Shown: piece after piece, positions 43,654 to 51,650 of the stretch
How positions within the stretch are numbered: the first letter of the stretch is position 1
How the letters are laid out: the number at the start of each line of letters is the position of its first letter
Translations under genes and position numbers: made by a program
The notes under the pieces: model-generated
The model's database searches: none
Told to the model about the DNA's origin: nothing
What the model saw: only the letters and a program-made list of their open reading frames with translations
Assembly (NCBI RefSeq): GCF_030541005.1
Contig: NZ_JASSVM010000005.1
Span: 1 to 64,000, forward strand
Source: Marinobacter sp. SS5-14b
Lineage (GTDB): Bacteria > Pseudomonadota > Gammaproteobacteria > Pseudomonadales > Oleiphilaceae
DNA: 64,000 nucleotides
Direction of reading: 5' to 3'

Positions 43654-44970
43654 TTACCGGCGATCATCAAGCACTATTGCGTCGAGACCACTGGCATCTC
43701 CAATCGCGATACCGGTAAAGATGTCTCCGGCACCAATCGCCAGGCCCGCGGTATTGGGCACCGCCGGTGCAGTTGTGCCGTCAGCCGCAATCACCGCATC
43801 GTAAGTGGCAGCAGGCAGGCTCACGTAGCCGGTATCCTGCCCGAACACCACATCGGCGAAAGCAGGATCACCGCTGACCGCAGCACCCGACGCTACTACA
43901 TAGATATCAACGGGATCTGCAGCACTTGCTGACGAGGCATGCACCAGGCGCACCTTACCTTCGGTATCAGAATTAAACTCACGTTCATCCACCAGCACGA
44001 TCAAGCGCGTTTCAGGCAGCTTATTAACATCCCCTGCCGCAATCACGGTGTAGGACTCGCCTCGCTCAAGATCGAGGGTGCCGGACAGCGAAGCAACAGC
44101 ATTGCCTATACCTTGATCAGCCGGAGCGACCGCCACATCCAGAGCGCCCGATTTCACTTTCACGTAGCCGGTATCTGTTTGATAGGCAAAGTCCTCAAGC
44201 AGCAAGGCTCCACCGGCATAGACATCAACAGTAACTGCGTCTACCGCGTGGACAATCCGGACTTCCGCACTGTCATCCAGCACCGTCGTTATCGGTGTAT
44301 CGGAATCCGCCCACACCAGAAGTGATACTGGAGACGCGCCTTTGGTGCTGTTCACAGCAACCGCAGTCACATCCGCAGCAACCGGCAGAGTACCGGAATC
44401 ATAGACGACGTCACCCCCAGCACCCGGGGTCACCCTTACGCGGTAGTCGCCACCGACTACAGATTCCAGCGTGGCATCTGCACCAAAGGGCACATTGTCC
44501 AGTGTCGGCGTGGTCGGAAGCGTGTCGCTGGGCGCGGTCACGCTGACATCCACCTCACCAGCCGCCGGGGAAGCGTGTACAACGGTGACGTCGATGGTTC
44601 CGTTCGAACGGCGCGCTGTTTCATCAAGTGGTTTCAGGGCCAGAGAGGCCGCCGGCCCCTGGGCAATAATCGAGTAGGAGCTTCCGGCATCCAGAGCAAA
44701 AACTTCGCTCAGTATTTCCGTTCCTCCCACCAGAATACTAACTTCTCGCTGACCTGCCGCAAGCGAGAGGTAACCGGTACCCTGCTGGAACGCCACTCCG
44801 GTCAGAATCACGTCTCCATCAACCGCAATATCAACCGCCGGGGCATCGGGCGATGCATGCAGAATTCGCACGCTGGCGTTCACCTCAGCCGCATCGTTAT
44901 CGCCGTCGAAGCAGCCAGCCAACATCACTGAGCCAGCTAACAAAACCGGTAAAGCTACGAACGTTTTCAT
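43654..44970 (-). CDS. DUF4397-repeat lipoprotein
   Basis: A 438-residue lipoprotein: signal ending in the lipobox LAGC with Cys20, followed by acidic linker FDGDNDAAE. It contains four related DUF4397-like beta repeats, each opening with a variant of V-R-I-L-H-A-S-P (near residues 31, 127, 238 and 344) and each continuing with 'VDI' or 'VDV' a few residues later. Such proteins are probably displayed at the cell surface or in the periplasm; no enzymatic motif is seen. GAGGAT precedes the ATG. Confidence 0.85.
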   Translation of the reverse strand: MKTFVALPVLLAGSVMLAGCFDGDNDAAEVNASVRILHASPDAPAVDIAVDGDVILTGVAFQQGTGYLSLAAGQREVSILVGGTEILSEVFALDAGSSYSIIAQGPAASLALKPLDETARRSNGTIDVTVVHASPAAGEVDVSVTAPSDTLPTTPTLDNVPFGADATLESVVGGDYRVRVTPGAGGDVVYDSGTLPVAADVTAVAVNSTKGASPVSLLVWADSDTPITTVLDDSAEVRIVHAVDAVTVDVYAGGALLLEDFAYQTDTGYVKVKSGALDVAVAPADQGIGNAVASLSGTLDLERGESYTVIAAGDVNKLPETRLIVLVDEREFNSDTEGKVRLVHASSASAADPVDIYVVASGAAVSGDPAFADVVFGQDTGYVSLPAATYDAVIAADGTTAPAVPNTAGLAIGAGDIFTGIAIGDASGLDAIVLDDRR

Positions 44971-45146
44971 TATTTCTTATCCTCGCATCATTAGTAAGGT
45001 TGCTTAGCGTTAACTGGTTCAAACCTGCATTAGTTCAGTCCATGAATAATGCGTCGAAGCAACTTACGGAGAGGATCAGAAGATGGATTTACAGAATTTT
45101 ACAGTTAAGCGTACAAATGTGAGCCGAACGCCCAAATTCAACCACA

Positions 45147-45404
45147 TCAGTCGGAGCTGTCATGGCCTGAAAACCGCTCAATCGTGGCGTCTGCCATTTT
45201 GCCTGCGAACGGAGCAATAAATATCACAAGCGGGAAAGCCACCGCCCATGCAACAGCAAACGCCCCGCCCCAACGGGTAAAAAAACCGGCGGTCAGGCCG
45301 GTATTAATCAACGTAATGATGCCGGACATCATCAGCGACATAATGCCGGACATATACAACGAGAAGACAAAACGACGAGCACGGGCAATAGTGAATTTTG
45401 ACAT
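45147..45404 (-). CDS. DUF2798 small membrane protein
   Basis: An 85-residue protein with two membrane helices (about 12-35 and 45-68) and the DUF2798 pattern 'FSLYMSGIMSLMMSGIITLINTG'. The longer frame to 45530 has no supporting start; ATG 45404 has AGGGAACC upstream. Function unknown. It is divergent from the DUF6279 lipoprotein gene. Confidence 0.85.
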   Translation of the reverse strand: MSKFTIARARRFVFSLYMSGIMSLMMSGIITLINTGLTAGFFTRWGGAFAVAWAVAFPLVIFIAPFAGKMADATIERFSGHDSSD

Positions 45405-45575
45405 CCGGGTTCCCTGAGCGAGACTGAAAGGAGCTGAATCTGAATTGCCAGCCACTGCGTAGTATGTATAGAAGGACTGCGTGCTGGTACTAACCTGAAC
45501 CAGTTTAGTAAGCATGCAAGGTTTTTCCATACGGCTTTTTACCGAGAGGCATCACTGTTCCAGGGAGACTAACCA

Positions 45576-46436
45576 GTGAACCAGCGATTGTTTCGGCACA
45601 CACTTGTGATCATTTCAGCTCTGATCATGCTGTTTCTGGCCGGCTGCAGCTCCACCACACTGGCCTACCGCTATGCCGATTGGGGTATTGTCTGGTGGGT
45701 AGAAGATTATGTGACGCTGACCAGCGATCAGGAAGATACCCTCAACCGCGACCTCAACGCCCTCCGTGAGTGGCACTGCGCAGCAGAGCTTCCCCGCTAC
45801 AGCGCATGGCTGGACGAACTGGAAGCAGATATCGCCGACGGCACCCCGGATGTCGAGACCATTCACTACCATCAGCAGCAGTTAATGGCGTTTGTACCAA
45901 CGTTGCTTGAAGAAGCCGCGCCGGTTGCTGTCAACCTTCTGAAGACACTGAGCGATGAGCAGGTTGCAGAACTTGCCCGGAACATGGAGCAAGGCCAGCA
46001 AGAACTCGAGCAGGACATGCTCGCTGGCACTCCCGAAGCAACGGCAAGGGCCAGAGCGGAACGCACAGCAGAGCGAGTGGAGCGTTGGCTGGGCAGCCTG
46101 AACGACAAGCAGCTTACACGCGTTCAACAATGGTCCGCCGATCGCGGCCGCCAGACCGAGGTCTGGCTAGAAAGCCGTGAGAACTGGCAACAGGCGTTTC
46201 TCGCGGCCCTGGACCGTCGGAACGACCCGGCCTTTCCATACCTCCTTGAAGAACTGATTGTGAATCCGGAGCGAGCCCGCGGGCCGGAGTATCAGGCCAT
46301 GATGAAGGAGAGCCAAAACGCTATGGCGGACCTGATGCACGACCTTCTGCAAACCGGAGATCAACAGCACACGCAACACCTGCAAGCCAAAGCCAGTGAC
46401 CTGAATGGAGATTTTACGGTTCTGACCTGCTCTTGA
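45576..46436 (+). CDS. DUF6279 family lipoprotein
   Basis: A 286-residue lipoprotein (lipobox LAGC, Cys24). The block 'AYRYADWGIVWWVEDYVTLT' followed by an entirely helical, Glu/Gln/Arg-rich body is typical of DUF6279. The body has a long coiled-coil-like stretch (about 120-200). No function is known. A strong bidirectional terminator follows. Confidence 0.88.
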   Translation: MNQRLFRHTLVIISALIMLFLAGCSSTTLAYRYADWGIVWWVEDYVTLTSDQEDTLNRDLNALREWHCAAELPRYSAWLDELEADIADGTPDVETIHYHQQQLMAFVPTLLEEAAPVAVNLLKTLSDEQVAELARNMEQGQQELEQDMLAGTPEATARARAERTAERVERWLGSLNDKQLTRVQQWSADRGRQTEVWLESRENWQQAFLAALDRRNDPAFPYLLEELIVNPERARGPEYQAMMKESQNAMADLMHDLLQTGDQQHTQHLQAKASDLNGDFTVLTCS

Positions 46437-46460
46437 TTCCGTCCCTAAAAAAAAACAGAC

Positions 46461-46500
46461 AAAAAGGGCCGAGAGACACATCGTCACTCCGGCCCTTTTT
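46461..46500. terminator. Bidirectional rho-independent terminator
   Basis: AAAAAGGGCCG (46461-46471) pairs with CGGCCCTTTTT (46490-46500) around an 18-nt loop. U-tracts exist in both directions, matching its place between the convergent DUF6279 and SDR genes. Confidence 0.9.
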
Positions 46501-46514
46501 TGCGTATGCGATGG

Positions 46515-47285
46515 CTAGATGGTCAGGTAACCGCCATCGGCGTTAATGCAGGCTCCGGTGGTGTAGCTGGAGGCGTTAGACACCAGATAAAGTACGGTAC
46601 CAGCCATCTCGTCCGGATCTGCCACCCGCTTCATCGGAATGTGGGCCATAGCCTGCTTTTTGATGGCCTCGTTGGTGGTCAGGGCGCTGGCAAACTTGGT
46701 GTCGGTCAGGCCCGGCAACAAGGCATTCACCCGCACGTTCTGTTGGCCAAGCTCCATGGCAAAGGATTTGGTCATGGAAATCACCGCCGCCTTGGTCACT
46801 GAGTAGATGCCCTGGAAGTGGCCGGGGTTGACGCCGTTAACTGACGCCACGTTGACGATGGAGCCGCCACCGTTTTTCTTCATCAACTGGGCACCACGGG
46901 CACACATGAAGAAGTAACCGCGAATATTCACATCAACCGTTTTGTTGAAGGCACCCAGATCGGTGTCTTCCACCGGGCCAAAATACGGGTTAGCGGCGGC
47001 GTTGTTAACCAGGATGTCGAGTTTGCCATGAGTCTTGGCAATATGCTCCCAGGCGGCTTCGATCTGATCCATCTCGCCAATGTGACAGGCAAAGGCCTCG
47101 GCGCTGCCGCCATCTGCCCGGATGCTGCTGGCCACGGCTTCGCAACCATCGATCTTGCGACTACTGACAATTACATGCGCGCCATGGTCCGCCAGAGTGC
47201 GTGCGATGCTTTCGCCGATACCGCGGCTGGCACCGGTTACCAGGGCGACTTTGCCGGTCAGATCAAACAGATTTTTGTTGCTCAT
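46515..47285 (-). CDS. SDR-family oxidoreductase 1 (lipid-catabolism cluster)
   Basis: A 256-residue classical short-chain dehydrogenase. The cofactor loop is TGASRGIGE, NAG-like segment 'NNAAANPYFG' and catalytic 'SVNG...YSVTKAAV' (YxxxK). Residue after the second strand ('SSRKIDGC') suggests NADP preference, which is a guess. It is the last gene of a five-gene minus-strand series with kinase, phosphatase, a second SDR and an acyl-CoA dehydrogenase. A role in oxidising a hydroxyacyl or ketoacyl intermediate is inferred from the neighbours. Confidence 0.92.
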   Translation of the reverse strand: MSNKNLFDLTGKVALVTGASRGIGESIARTLADHGAHVIVSSRKIDGCEAVASSIRADGGSAEAFACHIGEMDQIEAAWEHIAKTHGKLDILVNNAAANPYFGPVEDTDLGAFNKTVDVNIRGYFFMCARGAQLMKKNGGGSIVNVASVNGVNPGHFQGIYSVTKAAVISMTKSFAMELGQQNVRVNALLPGLTDTKFASALTTNEAIKKQAMAHIPMKRVADPDEMAGTVLYLVSNASSYTTGACINADGGYLTI

Positions 47286-47299
47286 GGAGTTCCCTCAGC

Positions 47300-47989
47300 T
47301 TATCGGAATGTCACCAGGGCGGGGTCTTCCGCCTCAAGGTGGCTATAGTTATTGAACACGGCCAGGCTGCGCCGGGGGCCGGAATAAAGAATGCGAGACA
47401 CGCTGGTGTTGGCAATAACGCTGTTCATCTCCAGCGCCTTACGATCAGACAGTTCCAGCAACTGCTGGGCGATCACCGCGACGGGGCCGCCGGAGGTAGA
47501 GACGATGATGTCCGCGCCGTCGGCCATACCGACCAACTGATTCAGGGCGGCATTCACCCGGGCACGGAAGTCCTGCCAGGACTCCGCATAGTCGTGGTCG
47601 TGCTCACCACTGACCCAGCGGGCCACGGCTTGCTCGAACGCTTGCTGAAACGCTTTCGCCGGTTTCGGGAAACTCCCCAGATCCCGGGCCATCACCTGCT
47701 TGTCTGCCCACTCAGGGCGAAACCGCTCGACTACCTGCACGTGATCAAACTCGTTCAGGCCCTCCAGCACCTGCATATCCGGCAGGGTTGAGCCATAACC
47801 GGTGGTGATGGCCTCAACGGTTTCCCTGTGGCGCTGCAGGTTGCCGCCAAAAATCGCACCCGGCGTTACCTTGTCGCTCAGCCAGCGGCCCAGAATCTTG
47901 CCCTGCTCCCAGCCTCTTGGCGAAAGCTGGTCGTAGTTTTCTTTGCCAAAACTGGCCTGGCCGTGGCGCACCAGATAAATGGTAGCCAT
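47300..47989 (-). CDS. Histidine phosphatase-family protein (lipid-catabolism cluster)
   Basis: A 229-residue phosphoglycerate-mutase-like phosphatase with a complete motif 'YLVRHGQASFG' and second His region 'IIVSTSGGPVAVIAQ' (the His of this block appears altered to Ser/Gly context). The chosen ATG at 47989 overlaps the stop of the kinase gene (TAATG), so they are translationally coupled. A phosphatase coupled to a kinase suggests removal of a phosphate from a pathway intermediate or dead-end product. A longer frame to 48022 is less likely. Confidence 0.88.
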   Translation of the reverse strand: MATIYLVRHGQASFGKENYDQLSPRGWEQGKILGRWLSDKVTPGAIFGGNLQRHRETVEAITTGYGSTLPDMQVLEGLNEFDHVQVVERFRPEWADKQVMARDLGSFPKPAKAFQQAFEQAVARWVSGEHDHDYAESWQDFRARVNAALNQLVGMADGADIIVSTSGGPVAVIAQQLLELSDRKALEMNSVIANTSVSRILYSGPRRSLAVFNNYSHLEAEDPALVTFR

Positions 47990-49053
47990 TACAGGGCGCT
48001 CTCGCTGATCAGCCGTTGGCAACGTTTTTCAAGGTAGTTGGCAGCATGGCCAAAAGCGGCAAAGCGCTTGTCTTTGGTCTGACCATGATAAAAACGGTAG
48101 TAGATCTGCTGAACAATGACCGCCAGCCGGAACAGGCCGTAGATCTCATAGAAATCAAAATTATCCGCGCGGAAGCCGGATTTCTCCATGTAATAAGCCA
48201 CCACTTCCTTGCGGGTCAGCATGCCTGGACGGTGAGTGGGCTGGCGCCGCAGCATCTGGAACGGGCCTTCGTCGTCCGCCTCAATCCAGTACGCCAGGCT
48301 GTTGCCCAGGTCCATCAGCGGGTCACCGATGGTGGCCATTTCCCAGTCCAGCACGCCGATCACTTCAAATGGGTTATCAGGATTGAGCACCACGTTGTCA
48401 AAACGGAAGTCGTTGTGGATGACCACCTGGGCGATGTCGTCTGGCATCTTGTCATTCAACCAGGCCATCACTTCCTCAAAATCGCCCACATCGTCGGTGC
48501 GGGCTTTGCGAAAACGATCGCTCCAGCCGCCAATCTGGCGCTGCACATAACCCGCACCCTTGCCCAGTTTATCCAGGCCAGCGGCCTTGGCATCAACGGT
48601 GTGCAAATCGACCAGTTTGTCGATCACGTTCAGGCACAGTTTGCGGGTGTCTGCTTCGCTGAGCTCAAAATCTTTTGGGAAATCCTGACGCAGAATGATG
48701 CCCTTGAGCCGTTCCATCACATAGAAATCACAACCCAGCACGCTGTGATCTTCGCAAATTGCGATGATGTTTGGCACATAGGGATAGACCGGTTTGAGCG
48801 CCTCCATCACCCGCGCTTCGCGCAGCATGTCGTGGGCGGACTTGGCAATCTTGCCCAGCGGCGGCCGACGCAACACGTAGGACTGGTCGCCATAATCCAC
48901 CTGATAGGTCAGGTTGGACGCTCCACCGGGGTACTGTTTGATGGTCGGCTGGCCGGCGAGGCCGGGAATGGCCTGTTTCATGAACTGATCAACAACGTTG
49001 ATGTCCAGTTCCTCGCCTTCCCGAATATCTACGGCCTGGTCGATCTGTGTCAT
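47989..49053 (-). CDS. APH-type phosphotransferase, ACAD10/11 kinase-domain-like
   Basis: A 354-residue aminoglycoside-phosphotransferase-fold kinase. Motifs: nucleotide loop 'YPGGASNLTYQV', ATP Lys region 'YVLRRPPLGKI', catalytic 'VIHNDFRFDN' (HxDxxxxN) and metal 'GVLDWEMATIGD'. The order and wording match the N-terminal kinase domain of ACAD10/ACAD11 and the LvaA kinase of Pseudomonas putida, which phosphorylate 4-hydroxyacyl-CoAs. AGGAGAG precedes the ATG. Its neighbours supply the matching dehydrogenase and SDRs. Antibiotic resistance is unlikely. Confidence 0.88.
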   Translation of the reverse strand: MTQIDQAVDIREGEELDINVVDQFMKQAIPGLAGQPTIKQYPGGASNLTYQVDYGDQSYVLRRPPLGKIAKSAHDMLREARVMEALKPVYPYVPNIIAICEDHSVLGCDFYVMERLKGIILRQDFPKDFELSEADTRKLCLNVIDKLVDLHTVDAKAAGLDKLGKGAGYVQRQIGGWSDRFRKARTDDVGDFEEVMAWLNDKMPDDIAQVVIHNDFRFDNVVLNPDNPFEVIGVLDWEMATIGDPLMDLGNSLAYWIEADDEGPFQMLRRQPTHRPGMLTRKEVVAYYMEKSGFRADNFDFYEIYGLFRLAVIVQQIYYRFYHGQTKDKRFAAFGHAANYLEKRCQRLISESAL

Positions 49054-49090
49054 TCAATCTCTCCTGTGATTCTATGAGCTGGCCTGATAC

Positions 49091-49906
49091 TCAGGCCTTG
49101 CCGCCCATCTTACCCATCCAGCGCTTGGTTTCCTGGTGCATCAACCAGTCAAACGCCCAGGGCGCATGGCGCTTGAGGATCCACATACGGCGCTCTTTGG
49201 CGTGGGGCAGCACCCAGAAATCTTTGTCCTTTACGCTCCGGAATACGTCCTCGGCCACGTCTTCGGCGGTAATGCTTGAGCGCTTCATCAGTTTGTTGAC
49301 GTTCTGTTGGATACCGGGAATGTCTGAGCGCATGGTGCTGGTCAGGTTGGTCTGGAAAAACGCGGGGCAAACGCAGCTGACGTGGATGCCGGAATCCCGC
49401 AGCTCCTGGCTGAGGGTTTCGGAGAGGGCAATCACGCCGGCCTTGGAGACGTTGTAGCTGTCCATCAGGGGCGCCAGCATGAGGCCGGCCATGGAGGCGA
49501 CGTTAACGAAGGCGCCGGAGCCTTGCTGCTTGAACTGCGGCGTAAACGCCTTGCAGCCACGGACCACACCCAGAACGTTGATATCAAGAATCCACTCCCA
49601 GTCACCAATGGTGGTGTCCTCAATGGATCCAGCGGAGGCAACGCCGGCGTTGTTGACCACAACGTCTACCCCACCCCACTTCTTGACCAGGTCGTCCCGG
49701 ACTTTCTCGAAGTCACTCAGTCGACGAACATCGCACTCAACGAAGTAGCCTTCACCGCCAGCCTTGTTCAATTCCGCCTCAACGGCCACGCCCTGCTCCG
49801 GGTTAATGTCCCCAATGCAGACTTTCGCGCCTTCTTTGGCGTACCGCAATGCAATAGCCCGGCCCAGACCACTGGCCCCGCCGGTTATAAATACTCGCTG
49901 TGTCAT
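49091..49906 (-). CDS. SDR-family oxidoreductase 2 (lipid-catabolism cluster)
   Basis: A 271-residue short-chain dehydrogenase with cofactor loop TGGASGLGRA, 'NNAGVASAG', Ser in 'NVASMAGLM' and 'YNVSKAGVIALSE' (YxxxK). An Asp after strand 2 (CIGDINPEQG) favours NAD. It has a C-terminal extension ending MGKMGGKA with 'RHAPWAFDWLMHQETKRWMG', common in SDRs beside ACAD11-type genes. It is 37 nt upstream of the kinase gene. Two repeat copies (B and C) separate it from the acyl-CoA dehydrogenase gene. Confidence 0.92.
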   Translation of the reverse strand: MTQRVFITGGASGLGRAIALRYAKEGAKVCIGDINPEQGVAVEAELNKAGGEGYFVECDVRRLSDFEKVRDDLVKKWGGVDVVVNNAGVASAGSIEDTTIGDWEWILDINVLGVVRGCKAFTPQFKQQGSGAFVNVASMAGLMLAPLMDSYNVSKAGVIALSETLSQELRDSGIHVSCVCPAFFQTNLTSTMRSDIPGIQQNVNKLMKRSSITAEDVAEDVFRSVKDKDFWVLPHAKERRMWILKRHAPWAFDWLMHQETKRWMGKMGGKA

Positions 49907-49959
49907 CGGTGTTTCTCTCCGTTATGTTTGGGAGTTCACGTTCTTTTTCATTAGAGTAA

Positions 49960-50072
49960 GAGCTGCTGTCGGGTAGCACTCTCCAAAACACGCTGTGAAT
50001 ACATCCGTGTACGCTCTGCTCCGCCATCCATGGCTCCGCAAGGTTTTGGAGAGTGCTACCCGACATCAGCTC
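49960..50072 (-). repeat. Long-armed hairpin repeat, copy B
   Basis: Arms of 30 bp (49960-49989 and 50043-50072) with one mismatch enclose a 53-nt core. On the minus strand the core has two GGA stem-loops: 50023-50034 (GCCAT-GG-ATGGC) and 50000-50011 (TACA-CGGA-TGTA), GGA-to-GGA 23 nt. The minus strand is also the coding direction of the surrounding genes, so a read-through transcript of the acyl-CoA dehydrogenase gene would present them. Confidence 0.9.
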
Positions 50073-50135
50073 CCGATCACCTCAGTACGCTGTTCAGAAT
50101 TTCTTTGCTCGCAATCCATCACCAATGTTCAGAAC

Positions 50136-50244
50136 GGTGCCGGCGGGGTGGGGCTTCTGAAACCCTGCGGAGCCATGGATGGCGGAGCGGAGCCTACAGG
50201 GACGTATTCACGGCGTGTTTCAGAAGCCCCACCCCGCCGGCACC
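50136..50244 (+). repeat. Long-armed hairpin repeat, copy C
   Basis: Perfect 28-bp GC-rich arms (50136-50163 and 50217-50244), 53-nt core. GGA stem-loops on the plus strand at 50172-50183 and 50195-50206 (TAC-AGGGAC-GTA), 23 nt apart. It is in opposite orientation to copy B, with 63 bp between the two. Together they fill most of the 386-bp gap between the SDR and acyl-CoA dehydrogenase genes. Confidence 0.9.
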
Positions 50245-50292
50245 CCACGCCCAATCAAGAGGCCAGGCGAACCAAAGCACCCAAGCCCATAA

Positions 50293-51504
50293 TCAGGACT
50301 TATACTTCCGAAGTTCCAGTCGAGCCACCATAGCCCGATGCACTTCGTCCGGGCCATCGGCCAGCCTTAATACCCGAGCGTAACCGAACAATGCCGTCAG
50401 CGGGAAATCGTCATCGCTGACCCCGGCGCCGCCGTGGATCTGAATCGCATCATCGACAATCTGCTGCAGCATCGCAGGCACCACGGCCTTGATCATGGAA
50501 ACTTCCTGCAACGCACCCATGATGCCCTTGGTATCAAGCGCCCAGGCACATTTCAGAGTCAGCAACCGCGCCTGCTCGATGTTCATACGGGCATTAGCGA
50601 TGATGTCCGGGTTGCCACCCAGCTTGGCGATCGGGCGGCCGAAGGCTTCGCGGGTCATGGCGCGTTTAATCATGATCTCCAGAGTGCGTTCGGCAGCACC
50701 GATGGCGCGCATGCAGTGGTGTACACGGCCCGGGCCAAGGCGGCCCTGGGCGATTTCGAAGCCGCGGCCGGGGCCGGCGATAATGGCGCTCTTGGGCAGG
50801 CGCACGTTTTCGAACAGTACCTGGCCGTGGCCGTAGGGCTCATCGTAGGCGCCGAATACCGGCATCATGCGTTCGATGGTGATGCCCGGGGTGTCCAGGG
50901 GCACCAGCACCATGGAATGGCGGCGGTGTTTCTGCGCGTCTGGATCAGTAACGCCCATAAAGATGGCGACTTTGCAGTCTGGATGGCCGATGCCGGTGCT
51001 CCACCATTTACGGCCATTGAGGACCACGTCATCGCCTTCAACGGTGGCAGTGGCTTCCATGTTGGTGGCGTCGGAGGAAGCTACGGCCGGTTCGGTCATG
51101 CAGAAGGCAGAGCGTACTTCGCCACTCATGATTTTCGGCAGCCACTGGGCTTTCTGTTCTTCGGAACCATAGTGGATCAGCACTTCCATGTTGCCGGTGT
51201 CTGGCGCGTTGCAGTTGAAGATTTCCGGGGCGATGAAGCTGCGGCCGGTTTCTTCGGCAATCAGGGCGTAGTCAGAGTTAAGCAGGCCACAGCCGTACTT
51301 GTCATCCGGGAAGAACATATTCCACAGGCCTTGGGCCTTCGCCTTTTCTTTCAGCTCTTTGATGATCGGCAGCACTACCCAGCGGTTTTCCAAAGAGGCC
51401 AGCTCTTTGTGATACTGCTCTTCGATGGGGAAGATCTCGTCACGCATGAACTGCTTCACGCGCTTGAGGTAGTCCTGGCCTTTCTCGGAAATGTTGAAAT
51501 CCAT
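50293..51504 (-). CDS. Acyl-CoA dehydrogenase, ACAD10/ACAD11 type
   Basis: A 403-residue flavoprotein dehydrogenase. It contains 'FCMTEPAVASSDATNMEAT', 'NGRKWWSTGIGHPDCKVAIF', 'GRLGPGRVHHCMRAIGAAER', 'IQIHGGAGVSDD' and 'LADGPDEVHRAMV', which follow ACAD11 block by block rather than short- or medium-chain enzymes. In ACAD10/11 biology the kinase-made 4-phosphoacyl-CoA is converted to an enoyl-CoA by this domain. Here it is a separate gene from the kinase. GAGGAGC precedes the ATG. It is divergent from a LysR regulator that may control the cluster. Confidence 0.93.
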   Translation of the reverse strand: MDFNISEKGQDYLKRVKQFMRDEIFPIEEQYHKELASLENRWVVLPIIKELKEKAKAQGLWNMFFPDDKYGCGLLNSDYALIAEETGRSFIAPEIFNCNAPDTGNMEVLIHYGSEEQKAQWLPKIMSGEVRSAFCMTEPAVASSDATNMEATATVEGDDVVLNGRKWWSTGIGHPDCKVAIFMGVTDPDAQKHRRHSMVLVPLDTPGITIERMMPVFGAYDEPYGHGQVLFENVRLPKSAIIAGPGRGFEIAQGRLGPGRVHHCMRAIGAAERTLEIMIKRAMTREAFGRPIAKLGGNPDIIANARMNIEQARLLTLKCAWALDTKGIMGALQEVSMIKAVVPAMLQQIVDDAIQIHGGAGVSDDDFPLTALFGYARVLRLADGPDEVHRAMVARLELRKYKS

Positions 51505-51650
51505 GGTGCAGCTCCTCGCGCTTGCCTGCCCCGTTCGGGGCGCACTTTTGATCAGATGCCAAACAGTCTAGGAGTCATTGCGCTATTACGCGACTGAATT
51601 GTTCTTATCGTTTATCATTACCTCCACTTATTGGGATAACGGACGTTCAT

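Noticed and set aside
45082..45219. Short plus-strand frame after a GGAGAGGA-like site
   Set aside because: Good ribosome-site look-alike, but the peptide has no family resemblance and runs antisense into the DUF2798 gene.
48016..49077. 353-codon plus-strand frame over the kinase gene
   Set aside because: Antisense shadow; the minus strand encodes the complete APH-type motifs.
49995..50383. Small frames across repeats B and C, and similar ones at 59428 and 60665-61040
   Set aside because: They translate the repeat core itself (for example ALLRHPWLRKV); the same peptide appears at each copy in unrelated contexts, so these are likely spurious genes.
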